NCBI GenBank assembly: GCA_009193035.1
Contig: SWDT01000111.1
Coordinates: 106,023 to 170,022 of the forward strand
Reading direction: 5' to 3'
DNA from: Halicephalobus mephisto
Taxonomy: Eukaryota; Nematoda; Chromadorea; Rhabditida; Panagrolaimidae
DNA: 64,000 nucleotides
Made by a program: the position numbers and the translations under genes. The notes beneath the pieces are model-generated. The model was given only the letters and a program-made list of their open reading frames with translations, made no database searches and was not told the origin of the DNA. Positions 10,106-21,799 of this stretch are shown in pieces (position 1 is the stretch's first letter; every line of letters starts with the position of its first letter).

Positions 10106-11777
10106 TCAAAAATCTAATTTATAAACAATTTTAGCTTTCACTGGAATGTCTGACCCAAAGATCTTTGCTGTTGTGATTTCTAGGATACCGTTTATATCCA
10201 GTTTTAAGGTCAAAATTACGATAAATTGATTGCCTATCTCTGGTGGAATTTCCCTTATCTCAATATCTCCAATACATCTGTCTTCTGTGCTTTCCAGAAG
10301 TCCTTCATATATCTGAAATACTTATATTATAATGAATATTGAATAAAAGTCGTACAGGGATTTTCAGAACATTTTCACCGTCATTATATGCTAATATTGT
10401 TATGCCATGAGAGCTTGGAATAGTAGAATTCCGGTTAAACATAAGAAAATATTTGTTTTTTGCTATTTCGATCCCAATAGACGACGAAAGAATACCTTGA
10501 GTCTTAAGATTCTTAATCACATTGGAATCTGAGACTTCCAAAAGTCTGGCTGCGTACATTGTGGCTCCTTTTGCAATACCTTCATCTCCACTAATTGTGT
10601 TTGAAAATGTTGTTTCATTAGAGAAGATGCTTCGTAAAATACTGTGAACCATGGTCATTCTGGAAGCTCCACCAACGAGGATCACATGGTTGATGTCGTT
10701 AGCATTGATATTGGAATCACGAAGTGTATCCAAGCAGCACTTTTTGATTTTCTCCTGAAGATCTCGAGTGTTATTTTCAAATTCTTCTCTCGTTATTTCT
10801 TCATTTACAGCTTCAGCATAAATATCATCTAAGTTTGCTACTTCTGCTTCACTTTCACTGAATGATTCCTTAACTTCACGAGCTGCTTTAATTAATCTGT
10901 AACGATATTTCGGTTGAGCCATTAACTTATCAATTTGGGGATCTCCGAATTGTTTTCGAAGGCGTTTTTCAATCAATTTGGCAACGACTTGATCAAAGTC
11001 CCTTCCTCCTAGATGAGTGTCACCTCCTAAAGCAATGACTTTGTAGATCCCATTGTCTATTTTCATAATGGTGACGTCAAAAGTTCCTCCACCGAGATCG
11101 AAGATGAAAACTGAGTCCCCTTCTCTTAGTTGGACTCCTTTCTGTTCAGCCTCTATCTCTTGTTGATAGGCTATGGCAGCCGCCACAGGCTCAGACAGAA
11201 TTTGTTTAACGGTGATCCCTGCCGCCTTGGCTGCTTGCAATGTCGCTCTCTTCTGATCCATATTGAAGTAAGCGGGCACCGTAATCACTGCTTCAATATT
11301 ATCTTTTGTTACTTCCATCCGTCGACAAACATCATTCAGTAAAAATTTTAGAATGTCAGTCGAGACTTTCTCAGGCGGGATCAGAGTTCTCTCTTCTCCA
11401 TGAACACTAACAAAGTGGACCTTACCTTCTTTCTGGTCTGGATGACCAATAATAGTAAAGGGCCAAGTATTTCTAAATTCTTCAAGATTTTCAGAATTAA
11501 TTGTCTCTGCTAAGAGCCGTTTAGCATCGAAGAGAACATTTTTGGGGTCTGTACCAGATTTTACAGTTGCCATCCTTCCTATGAAAATTTCAGTGGGGGA
11601 ATAGTAGATACAGGAAGGGGTAATGCGTTTGCCTGTAATAAATATTGAGAAATGGTATTTTGTATCATTTAATGAGCACTCACCTTCTTGATTTTCTGCG
11701 AATTCGACTTTTGGAGCAATTCCAACGGCAGAATTGGTCGTGCCGAGGTCGATTCCAATAGCTAATTTCTGTTTCAT
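10106..11777 (-). CDS. Hsp70-like protein 2 (truncated substrate-binding domain)
   Basis: Three exons (11684-11777, 10356-11632, 10106-10312) encode 525 aa. The central exon is 1277 bp, exactly as in protein 1, and most of the ATPase domain is near-identical to it. NBD motifs are intact (GIDLGTTNSAVG, AKRLLAE, SEPVAAAIAY, DLGGGTFDV, LVGGASR). The linker region (LKTQGILSSSIGIE) has changed further: the QD and the PLS are gone. The terminal region IYEGLLES...LDINGILEITTA is a partial SBD and ends YKLDF without lid or EEVD. I start at the ATG at 11777, by homology with protein 1; an upstream TTG-initiated extension is not credible. The NBD looks active while the post-linker part is diverging faster. 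Confidence 0.9.
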
Positions 11778-11828
11778 TTGATGAGAGTTCAACAACGATT
11801 AAACACTTTGCACATTCGAACAATTTCT

Positions 11829-11835
11829 CTTATCA
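11829..11835 (-). promoter_or_regulatory. GATA-factor-type site upstream of Hsp70-like 2
   Basis: CTTATCA, 52 bp before the ATG, at almost the same distance as in gene 1 and followed by the same GATT(T)n...GATAATCA block. Confidence 0.45.
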
Positions 11836-12466
11836 AAGTCCTTATTGATTTTTTGTAGATAATCATTGAGAATTTAACTAGTGCAACAGAGCGTTGAATT
11901 CTGCTTAAGATGTTATCAGCACAATACAATTCAAGCAATAGAAATCACATTTTTGTAGAATTGATTTGGTTCTCTGATTTTAAAATAAATAGAACTTTAA
12001 ATATTCCAAACTCATGGAACTACATCCAATCATTGTTTCAACATAAATTTGTTGGAACGTTCATTTCCCGTAAAAACATCTTAAATTGGCTCTCATCAAA
12101 AGTAAATAATAATTCAAAGTATCAACAGAAAAAGAAGCTTTAGGGTGAAGTATTTTCAGTACAAAATTGATAATAACAACGATATGCAGTTACAGAGAGT
12201 AGTAATGACTCAAAATAACAAACAAACAATGACGAAAACTTCGTATTCCCGGTTTTGTAGTAATAATTTTAAAACTGTGTACATGCTCTCGTTTTTACTT
12301 TTGAGTTTTTTTATTTCCGATTACGGCAACAGCAACAACAAAAGTAAAATGGATTTGATCAATATTGAATTTGTAGTGAAACAGATAAGTGCTTCACATG
12401 TGTGAGGATGGCAGATTGCTACTATATGAGCAACATTTGATGTTTCAAGTACAATTAAAACAGAGG

Positions 12467-13190
12467 TCAACTATCCGAGACCTGTTCGTTACCAACTGAA
12501 CGATATTGTGGTTTTTTGAGACCAGTAAAATGGCATTCAATATTTATTTCTGTCCTTACAAGGCTACAGATACCGCTGATAGTTGTCAAATCGAGGCTCT
12601 CTATCACATAACAAAACGACACTATCGCATCGTAAGCTTTAAACCAAATTACTGTCCGGATCACGAATAGACATATCAGCATTTCTAACAAGTTCAACCA
12701 AGATAACTCCTAATTCGAGCACGGCTTGTTCCAAAAGCCGTAAGGTGTTTTCTAGTGCAATAAGTGATTTACTCCGACTGCACAACCGTTCTCTTGCTTG
12801 CACGATATTTTTCCTCCAGGACAAGTCAATCTAGTCCAACACTTCCAAAGTAGTGCTGCAGAAATTCAATTTTATCCGTAATGTAGATTTTCCAATTGTG
12901 CTTTTTCATATGCCGACTTTATGAAAGTATACAATACTCAATAAAGAACAAATTGCACAACCACATTCTTGACTAACATCAACAACAACCCAACAAACAC
13001 TGTAACATCGTCGAAACCTTCATAGTTTACCTTCAACAAATCTAAATTGCTTTCGGCAGTAATAAACCTGAATTTTATCAAGCATTAAGACATTAGTTTG
13101 TAATAATTATGGCTTTTAGAACGGCTGGTGGATCTGTGAGAGAATCCGAGTTAATTATGCTTCTACTTGTTTTGGACTTTGTTGCAATGT
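12467..13190 (-). pseudogene. Decayed multi-frame coding remnant, unknown family
   Basis: Read on the minus strand, protein-like segments follow one another in changing frames. From 13190 downward these are TKSKTSRSIINSDSLTDPP, SNLDLLKVNYEGFDDVTVF, SAYEKAQLENLHYG, IEFLQHYFGSVG, WRKNIVQARERLCSRSKSL...LRLLEQAVLELG and WFKAYDAIVSFCY. At least three frameshifts and several stops separate them, and no introns with proper signals remove the breaks. It is a dead gene lying inside the Hsp70 array, not an Hsp70 fragment. The Arg/Leu-helical block vaguely recalls chromatin-factor WHIM regions, but this is too weak to use. Confidence 0.45.
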
Positions 13191-13370
13191 GTTGACAACT
13201 TGAGAATCTATTTTATAACAAAAGCATTTTCAAGAATATTTGATAATAAATAAAACTCATAAGAATTTACTAAACAAACCAAATTCTAGATAAATTTTTG
13301 TTTGAATCGGGTTGGATTAAAGTTAAGTGAAAGCTATTTGTCCATGAAAGTTCTTTAAACACTCATTAAT

Positions 13371-15119
13371 TCAATATTCCGTCACTTTTATGATCCCAAA
13401 GCTGTATTCTAGTTGAAAATCAATCTGCGTTATTACTTTATATGGAACCCCTTCGATTATGGCAAGTGTTTCAGATTGTAGAGCACAGTTATCATCAATC
13501 ATCATTGTTATTTCCAAAGTGACTTCTCCAGCCTTCATAGGAGGAATTTCACTAATCTCGAGTGTTCCGATGAAGGTGTTTTCCTTCAAATTTTCTGAAA
13601 GGCCTTCGTAGATCTGAAAATACTTAATTATTACAGTATAATCATGTAATCACAACCGGAATTCGTGCTTCTGTCTGTCTATTCTCCGTTGTCTTTAATT
13701 CCTTCATCTTTTTACACGGAATAGGTGTGTTGTGTTCTAAAAGAACTTCAAATCTGTTCCCAGCAGCTTCTATCCCGATGGATAATGGAAGAGCATCTTG
13801 GAAAGTCCTTTCACCAGATTCCAGAAGTTTGAAAGAAAGCAGCGCAGCACCTTTGGCAATGGCTTCGTCTGCACTCAGTGCCTTGGAGAGCTTTTTGTCT
13901 TTCCCGAATATTTCATTCATGAGTGTGGTTACTTTCCTCATCTTGGAAGAACCACCGACGAGAATAACGTGGTTAATTTGATCGGGCTTTAGCTTCGCAT
14001 CTCTTACTGTGTCAACGCAACATTTGGATATTTTGTCCCACAAATCTTTCGAATTATTCTCGAAATCCTCTCGTAGCATCTGTCCCGTGGTTGCTTCGGG
14101 AATGATGTCACTTAATATGACAGTTTCTTCATCGGCTTGACTGAGAGTTTCTTTCGTTCCTTGGGAGACTTCTGTCAGTCGGTGGCGATACTTTGCTTGT
14201 TGCATCTTTTTATCAACTACAGCTGGGTCAAGTTTTTGTTTCAGTAATTCCACAATCATTTTGGAAATTACGTTATCGAAATCTCTACCTCCCAAATGAG
14301 AATCCCCTCCAAGAGCAATTACATCGTATGAATTCTTCCCAACTTTCATGATTGTGACATCGAAGGTCCCTCCACCAAGATCAAAAACGAAAACAATATC
14401 TCCTTCTTTCAATTTGTCCTTTTCATTTTCACTTTGATTCTGATTAGTCTGATTTTCTTTGATTTGATTGTTCTCAGCCTCCATTTCATGCTGATAGGCT
14501 ATGGCAGCAGCTACAGGCTCAGAAAGAAGCCGTTTAACCTGAATCCCGGCATTTCTTGCAGCTTCAATCGTCGCTCTTTTCTGGTTCATATTGAAGTAAG
14601 CAGGCACAGTGATCACGGCTTGTATCTTCTCACTTGGAATGCTGAACTTTCTACAGACATCCTCCAGCATAGATTTTAATATATCACTGGAGACTTTTTC
14701 TGGAGGAATCAGATTGTATTCTTTACTGTCTGCTTTGTAAGTACGGTAGAACGCTTTTTCGATAAAGATATCACCTTCTTTCCCAGATACCTCAAATGGC
14801 CAAAATTGTCTAAACTCCTTAACTTTGTTTGAATTCATAGTTTCAGCAAGCAATCGCTTAGAATCGAAAAACACGTTTGCAGGATCAGTTCCTCCTTTTG
14901 CCCGTGCCATTCGCCCAATTAATTCAGCATTTTCATAGTAAGCATAACTCGGGTTGATTCGATGCCCTGAACTCAAAAAGTAGAAACTTTAGACTAAGCA
15001 ATTTGCTTACCTTCTCTGTTTTCAGTCAATTCCAAAAATTTAGAAGTAGTTACTGCTATAACTGAATTAGTGGTACCTAAATCGATCCCCACGGATAATT
15101 GGTAAATAGCTTCTGACAT
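13371..15119 (-). CDS. Hsp70-like protein 3 (N/Q-rich loop, truncated substrate-binding domain)
   Basis: Three exons (15011-15119, 13657-14966, 13371-13613) encode 553 aa with the same two intron positions as its neighbours. NBD motifs are intact: GIDLGTTNSVIAV, FDSKRLLAE, SEPVAAAIAY, FDLGGGTFDVT, VILVGGSSK. Between the glutamate motif and phosphate-2 lies an insert of about 16 residues rich in N, Q, E and K (around residues 199-224), absent from proteins 1 and 2. The linker is again short (FQDALPLSIGIE). The C-terminus is a partial SBD (IYEGLSENLKE, EIPPMKAGEVTLEI) ending VTEY; no lid, no EEVD. The second intron uses a weak donor (GTTGTG). More diverged than 1 and 2, but apparently functional. 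Confidence 0.88.
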
Positions 15120-15194
15120 TGAGAATTAAAAATAACTATGAAATGCATGCACTGGCTTGCAGGGAACTGTTGTATATCAATTCAGGTGAGGCAG

Positions 15195-15200
15195 TGATAA
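15195..15200. promoter_or_regulatory. GATA-factor-type site upstream of Hsp70-like 3
   Basis: AGTGATAAAAG, 76 bp before the ATG, with a TGATAA core in the opposite orientation to genes 1 and 2. Confidence 0.35.
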
Positions 15201-15505
15201 AAGCTGTGTTATGAAAGTAGAAAATCAATCAGCAATTGGAATTAGACATGCATTTCTTAATGGAAAATTTGAAACGCTTCTCTCCAGTATTGGAATTCGT
15301 CGAAAACACTAAATCGTAATGGCGAAACTAATCATGACGAGCTAAATGCCGATGTTTTCCCCTATTTAGAATTGTAAGTCAACAAATGAGTTTAAACATT
15401 TCACTTATCAGTTCAATCGATATTTTATGGCTAATACACACTGGCAGCATTATCGAACACACCTATAATTCCTTGCTATTGTTTCTCTTTGTATTTTCAT
15501 TACCG

Positions 15506-17066
15506 CTAGTCAAACTGATATCTGTAATTGATTCGGCTTGTCAGTTCCTGTTTTTCTTCCATTTCTGCCTTGACGTGTAAGATCCCACTTTCATCCAGCG
15601 AAAAGTTAATTATAACGATCCCCATTTGTCCTTTTGGAATTTCTATCACAAGATCGGCGATAGGCGTATTGTCCGACATTGCTGGTAATATGCCTTCATA
15701 GATCTAAAATGAATTGTAAGTAACTTCGTTTAAAACTAAAGTACCGGAATGACAAGGTGATCGTTGTCGATGACTTCACATTCAACGGAAATTTTACTCG
15801 GCAATGGAAGATTTCTTCCAAAGATAACCTGAATCTCCTTATTGGGAAGCTCGATTCCAATAGAATAGTAAATTATGTTGTTTGTGTTGAATAAGGGGGA
15901 AAGCGCAGCTCCTCTTGCGAAATCTTGTCTCATGCTTGTTGATTTATGGATATCGATCTTAGTTCCAAGGATATCTTGTATCATATTCTTAACAAATGTC
16001 ATGTTCGAAGCCATTCCAAACAAAACACCTTCATTGATTGTTATTTTAGCGTTATTAGCTTCGCTTACTGTAAGTTGGCAAATTTCTCGAATCCGTTGAA
16101 CAAGATTTTCGCTCCTTTGATCGAATTCTAAGCTCGTAATTTCATCATCTTCAAAATTTTCATCAATGTCACTCAATGGAAGAGTCTCGGTTTCTGTTGT
16201 ACTCAATGCTTCTTTGATTTCTGAAGCTACTTTGAGAATCTTGAATCGGACTTTTGACTTTTGCCTTATCTTTTGAAAATCTTCAGAACCTAGTTGACTG
16301 ATTAGTTTTTCCTGTATGATCTTGGCGATAACAAGATCAAAATCTCTCCCACCTAGCGTAGAATCTCCATTTGAAACCAAAACTTGATAAGTTTTTGAAG
16401 AATGAAAATATTTGATGACAGCGGTTTCTACAGCTCCTGCTCCAAAAATAAAAACAAACTTGGTTGTATCTTTGATGGGTTTCACAGCATCGTGATAGGA
16501 CATCATCCCAGCAATTGCTCTTGGAACTAGTATTAGCTTATCAATTTTAATGCTTGCTTTTTCTACAGCTTTCATTAGAGCCAGCTTTTGGGTAAGAGTG
16601 AAATTCGAAGGATAGGCAATGGTAGTTGGATTTTCGGATTTGTCTTTGAGGGCTGGTTCCAACAAATCTCCAATAACTTTTATCGGACAGATCGGTTCTC
16701 CATCGCTGTTTCTGTAGTACACTTTTCTAAATTGATCATCAGGTTTGCAGTCAATGGAGAACGGCCAGTGATTCACATAATCTTTAATTAATTGGGAATT
16801 TATATCTTGACCAATCATTCGCTTAGTGTCGAAGAAAAGATACTCGTAATTAGATGTAACATTATCTTTAGCTTTTTTACCACATTTGTCAACAACTTGG
16901 CCTCGATAATGAGTATAAGCAGGGATAACGACTGGAAATTGGGTTTGGATTGTATAGGAAAAAAATGTAACTTACTTTCACTCTTGTTGTTTAAAATCCC
17001 AAAACCGAGTTGAACAATAACGAATTTCTCAGTTCCAATATGCATCCCGAACGAGTGCAGATCCAT
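15506..17066 (-). CDS. Hsp70-like protein 4, predicted pseudo-ATPase
   Basis: Three exons (16976-17066, 15745-16931, 15506-15703) encode 491 aa. Intron positions and phases match genes 1-3, so it is a true paralogue, but the nucleotide site is gone. The N-terminal DLGTT motif is replaced by GMHIGTEKFVIV, the SEPVAAA glutamate by ILVPRAIAG, and DLGGGTFD by FGAGAVETAV. The TKRM lysine and the STLGGRDFD segment remain. The SBD part keeps IYEGILPA and a short beta region, ending RYQFD. The frame is fully open over nearly 1.5 kb, so it is under selection rather than decaying. It may bind partners without ATP cycling, or act as a scaffold or decoy for its active neighbours. Confidence 0.85.
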
Positions 17067-17756
17067 TTCAGATGACTAAAATGATCAAACATCAGTACTT
17101 TTGTAATTTTGTTTTTTATTTATTTACACTAAAATTAGCTATATATTTTTTAGATTTTTGAAATGATAATAACAATAGATATTGTTACCACAAAGTAAGA
17201 GCTTAAGTATCAAAGATTAATAGGATGAAGGGAGAAATGAAACTTCTAAAATGTTATTAATCAAAGTTGTGGTTGAAGAATAAAGCATCATTGATGCCAG
17301 AACTACCACTTGGAACTTGTCTTTTTAAAAACTAATATTGAAAACAGCTGAATAAAACGATGTTAGGTTTACTATCAGAAATGCTTGATTCCTACTCAAC
17401 CACAATCTTGGTTATTGGATTTTTAGCAATCTTCTATGAGATATTACATGAGTACTGATTTCTAGAAATAACTCAAAATGGCAGTAATTAATTTTGTAAA
17501 TTTGTAGTAAAGTAGATTCAGTGTGGAATAGTATTCCTTATTGGTACGAAGATTGTAGGTTCCTACTGTACTACCAAGTACTAACTAATCTTTATATCTT
17601 CTCTAACATAGTTAAGACAAAAAAGGGCTATTTATGAGTTGTTGGTTAAAATTCTTGAATTTTTTCTGACTAGGTAGTGTTTGGAGTGATGTGCAAACTG
17701 TCAGATGGGTTGATCTCCATCTTTTGTACTGGCAACGAAATAAGTGGAGTATTGAG

Positions 17757-18169
17757 TTAGGAGAGAAAGAACTTGCCGTGGACTTGAAAGAGCGCTCGTC
17801 CGAGTCAGTCGCCATCAACAGTGGACGCAGAGATGGAATAATGAACACATAAGGCAGCTATCAGGAGTTACCGACGTCGCCGATTACATCTACCGAGGAA
17901 AGCACCGATGGGCTGGTCACGTCATGAGGAGAAAAGACGATCGTTGGACATGGAGAATAACAGAATGGACAGTGCGAGACAAGACAAGACCACGCGGAAG
18001 ACCACCCACTCGCTGGAGCGACTCTCTTCGCCCCCTATCCCTCCAGCCCATCACACTGCCCCGTACCGCCACCACTCGCCCGACAAGAACCCCATTCACC
18101 CACTGGTCGACGAGGACACAAAACCGAAGTGAATGGAAGCGAAGTGATCCACGCGGCAAACCCGCTTGA
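17757..18169 (+). mobile_element. RTE-type non-LTR retrotransposon fragment (C-terminal ORF end)
   Basis: One frame encodes the typical end of an RTE endonuclease-reverse transcriptase: LERALVRVSRHQQW, a GVTDVADYIYRGKHRWAGH block, RRKDDRWTWRITEW, RGRPPTRWSDSL, and a final RSEWKRSD before TGA at 18167-18169. This Trp/Arg-rich tail is diagnostic of RTE/BovB-like elements. Everything 5' of it is missing, as expected from truncated reverse transcription. The GC content stands out sharply from the surroundings. A short TCCTATGTA duplication follows the stop. Not functional. Confidence 0.8.
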
Positions 18170-19899
18170 GGATGGATCTCCTATGTATCCTATGTATGAG
18201 TTAGGAGGCTCACAATTGTTAGTTTTTGTTCTATATTTTACTATCTCGAATTTTAAAATATCACAAAGATTATAAAAGATTAAAAATATCAAATCAAATG
18301 ATCTTTTAATTTTTAATAATTGATAATGATCAAAATTCATTAAAAATTAAACATACTTTTGTTAGTTGTTCGCATCTATATCCTTGGGTCCACGGTAATT
18401 TAACAGAAACTAATGAAACATTAGATAATTTTTAGTATCAGACGGTATTTCTTAATAATAATTCCGGCTCAAGACAAATTAAACTTTTTTATAAAAAATA
18501 TTCACCAGAAATTTTCTCTACAGTTTCACTTTTCGTCAGCAAACACCGAATTAGTCATACAAAATTACTTGCGGTTTCTATGTATGAAAAATTTGCGTTA
18601 TCAATGAATCATTGTGTGACGAAAGATCGAAAAAAATTATCTGTTCAAAAAGCATATAGATGTCATTGTTCGCTTCTCGTGAGAAATTTTGACTAAATGA
18701 CTTCAAATAACTGATAAAGAATACGTTTGGTCTTTGATGACGTAAATATTTATTTATAAAAATTCTTTGCAACAAAATTGAGTATCCGAAAAGACCAAGA
18801 TATCCTCTTCCGACGTTGGCAATAATTTTTAATTCAAAATTAGAACTATAATCCTGATGTAAAAATTACTGTATCTGCAAGTTGATTCTGTTGTTGACAC
18901 ATTTGATTGAGATTTGTAGAAAATTACTTTTGTATAACCTATCGTTACTTTTGGCGCAATTACTTTTTAAATAGATTATTTATAATTTCGAAGCTCATTG
19001 GATATTTATTCAACGTTCATTATACATTTTTATTGAAAAGTTTTCCGAAGCGATAAGATTACAAAAAGAAAATTGATGATAAATTACGAAAACTTAAAAA
19101 CGATGTAAAAAAGACAAAGATCAAAACAACACCAAAAATTTGAAAAAAGTCTTTAAAATTCAAAAATGATTACGAAAGATTGATATATATACTTTATGTC
19201 GATAATCAAATATCCTAAATAACTTCAAGATTTTAAATCTGTCAATGTCAACTACTATATTTTAGAAAACAAAAAAGTGAAATAAAATAATTAACTGAAG
19301 TCAGTAGGAAGAACGAAATAGAAGAAAATCAATCTGAAAACAACAATATTCATTAAAGTTTGAAAAAAGTTTATTAATTAATAATTATCAAATCTCTATT
19401 CTTTACTTTTATTAAAATTCAAAGATTTCGAGATATCAGATTTCCTCACCATCTTCCCATAGAAAAGCAAAAAAATATATTCCGGCAAAGGTGAAATTGA
19501 ATCATCCGGTTTTACTTAAAAACAGTATTAATTGACAAAAAGAAAAATAGTTAGGAATTTAGCAATTTTAAAGAAGTACAAAGTTTGTGATTCAAAAAAG
19601 AATCAATCACCATTTGTGTCAAAACCATCACTCAAGATTTATTTTTAGAAAACAAAAAAATCATTAAAAATTGGTTTTTTCGCAGTCAACGCTTATAGGA
19701 TCACCATTCAAGCTAACAGAAAAAAATTTTTAAAAATATTATTTGCAACAATATTATTGTTTAAAATATATTTTTATAAAACAAAAACAAAGAAATTAAT
19801 GAATAAAATTCCACTAGTTCTATCACAAATAATGCTTAATTTTATCTTTAACAACAAAGTTGTCTGGTATATTTTTAGCTTTTTTCTAGTTGAATCTAA
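18170..19899. other. Gene-free AT-rich stretch
   Basis: No exon, strong repeat or RNA gene that I can support on either strand. Confidence 0.5.
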
Positions 19900-20629
19900 T
19901 TAAGCAGATGGAAGATCCTTAAATCCGATGGGGGCACAATTTTTCTGAACATTTCCAGAAACGACTTCGTTGATCATATAAGCTCGGGCTCTGTAGACAA
20001 CTTTGAGGCAATAGTATTCAACGACAACAAGGGCAATCAGAATAATCAACATAATGATAAAGATGGCTTTAATATCTGAAAAATAAAGGGTAATTTAATT
20101 TTTAAAAACACATTCACCAACCTGATTCTGTAATTGAACTATGTGGCAAAATTGTTGCAGTTTCGAGATTCAATTGAGTTCCATTAATATAGACAGCATT
20201 TTTGGAGTGCATTGGAGTAAGAATGACCCCAGGTATACATAGAATGATGTAAAGTATTAAAAAACAAAGTATGATTCCCTAAGAATGTTTATTTTTATAA
20301 AAACAACTATTCATTTATCATATTGCTCACCGTAATGATGATATATGGAACATAGAGACGCGGTTTTTCAAATTTATCAGCCAGAAGAACGGTGCCATGG
20401 ACAACAAAAAAAAATAAACTTACTCCAATTAGACCCCATGCATGAAGAGGAATAAAGATAATAAAATTGAATGTATCCAAAACTAATCTGACAACAGCGA
20501 TGATACTGGCTAATTTCTGAAAAATATTTTAAAAAATCACTAAATTGTCGGATAACTCACCCTAACATGGATTCCACAACATCCCATATATTCAGGTTTT
20601 ACTATATCCGGATACTTCAGACGAAACAT
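19900..20629 (-). CDS. Four-TM membrane protein, nematode family unknown
   Basis: Four exons (20561-20629, 20331-20516, 20122-20278, 19900-20075), each too short to form a long open frame, splice in phase to a 195-aa protein. It starts MFRLKYPDIVKPEYMGCCG with a Cys pair, then three TM segments (around residues 26-48, 50-68 and 78-102, the last LCFLILYIILCIPGV). A 35-residue extracellular loop with an N-glycosylation site (NGTQ) follows, then a fourth TM (IFIIMLIILIALVVV), and a Cys-containing tail ending IGFKDLPSA. The layout recalls LAPTM/MARVEL-like tetraspan proteins, but no family signature is certain. All three introns have GTGAG or GTTGG donors and CAG/TAG acceptors. Confidence 0.75.
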
Positions 20630-21799
20630 TTTCTGTAAAATTGGATTATTAAAATGTAAATATAGGCACGAAGGACGGAGTCTCCTTTGTAGCTAGTATT
20701 AAAGTCAATAAACGTGATTACGACTTGTGAATGTAGTAACTCCTACAGTCTCCTATGAGACAGCGAATGTCCAAATTAGTTTGATTAATTCAAGAAGAAA
20801 TTCTGGGTCTTTAAACTACACAAATTGAGGACAAGGAAACATAAAATAAAAGAATGACCTTTAGACTCAAAAGTTGAAAACAATCAAATTCACACTGAAC
20901 GTATTCATGAGACATTCGACCACTTAAATACTTAATTTGTAGTATAACATGGAACAAAACAAGTCAGATGACATTCTAATGACTTAAAGTGCTATTACAA
21001 ATACAGGACTTTGTTATTCAAAACAATCTTTATCGTTTGTTGTAAATTAGGAAACATGAACGTTTTACTAATAAGTCTTTGGACCCAATTCCAAAGCTAT
21101 ATTGATTGGGACTTGTTTCTCAAAAAAATGTTTTCGAATTCAAAAATAATTTAAAGCATTTGAGAATGATGTTTAAAGTTTGACTCAAATTATTTATATG
21201 TGCAAGTTACATCCCTTAGAATTTTATAACTTTCAGTAAAATATCACTCGATTCATGTTTGAATTACAACCAGAATCAACTATCGCGAAACATACATCTG
21301 GTATCGATGCGAGAGCTCCTGAAGTTCTTTTGTCCTTGAAGATGAGTGAAGTTCGAAATTTCAATATTTAAGGAAGTCACCAATTCCTTTCACCATTATA
21401 TGATAGATCATTATTGCTTAATTTTTTATGCTTTATTATTGTTTATTTTCTATATTAACCTACTGCTCCCTTAGGTTTAGGACATGTATTGTACTGTAAT
21501 CTTGCTGTATTAAACTAAAGAGGAAGGACTATCTCCTTGTCAGGTTACGATAGAACTGCGTGAATCACACCATAGTTCACTACATCAACGTCTTGAGAGT
21601 TTCCTTACTGAGCACTAGTTGATCAAGGTTAAACATATTTCATAGAAAAAGTTAATTCAATGAATTGAGAAGAAGAAAAAGGTCCAATTTCTTCAAATTT
21701 AACTTGGATGATCTCTTCTAAACGAGCGATCAGTGGTTTTAATTAGCCTTCTAAATTTCATGTTACATTATTTCGAAACAATTGTTTCGTTTTGAACAA
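20630..21799. other. Intergenic region
   Basis: No supported feature. Upstream region of the four-TM gene and left flank of the broken Hsp70-related copy. Confidence 0.4.

Noticed and set aside
11778..11795. Upstream TTG extension of Hsp70-like 2
   Set aside because: Non-ATG start; the ATG at 11777 matches the start of the paralogue exactly.
12145..12405. 86-codon plus-strand frame with a hydrophobic stretch
   Set aside because: Low-complexity Asn/Lys-rich frame, no partner exon; overlaps nothing conserved.
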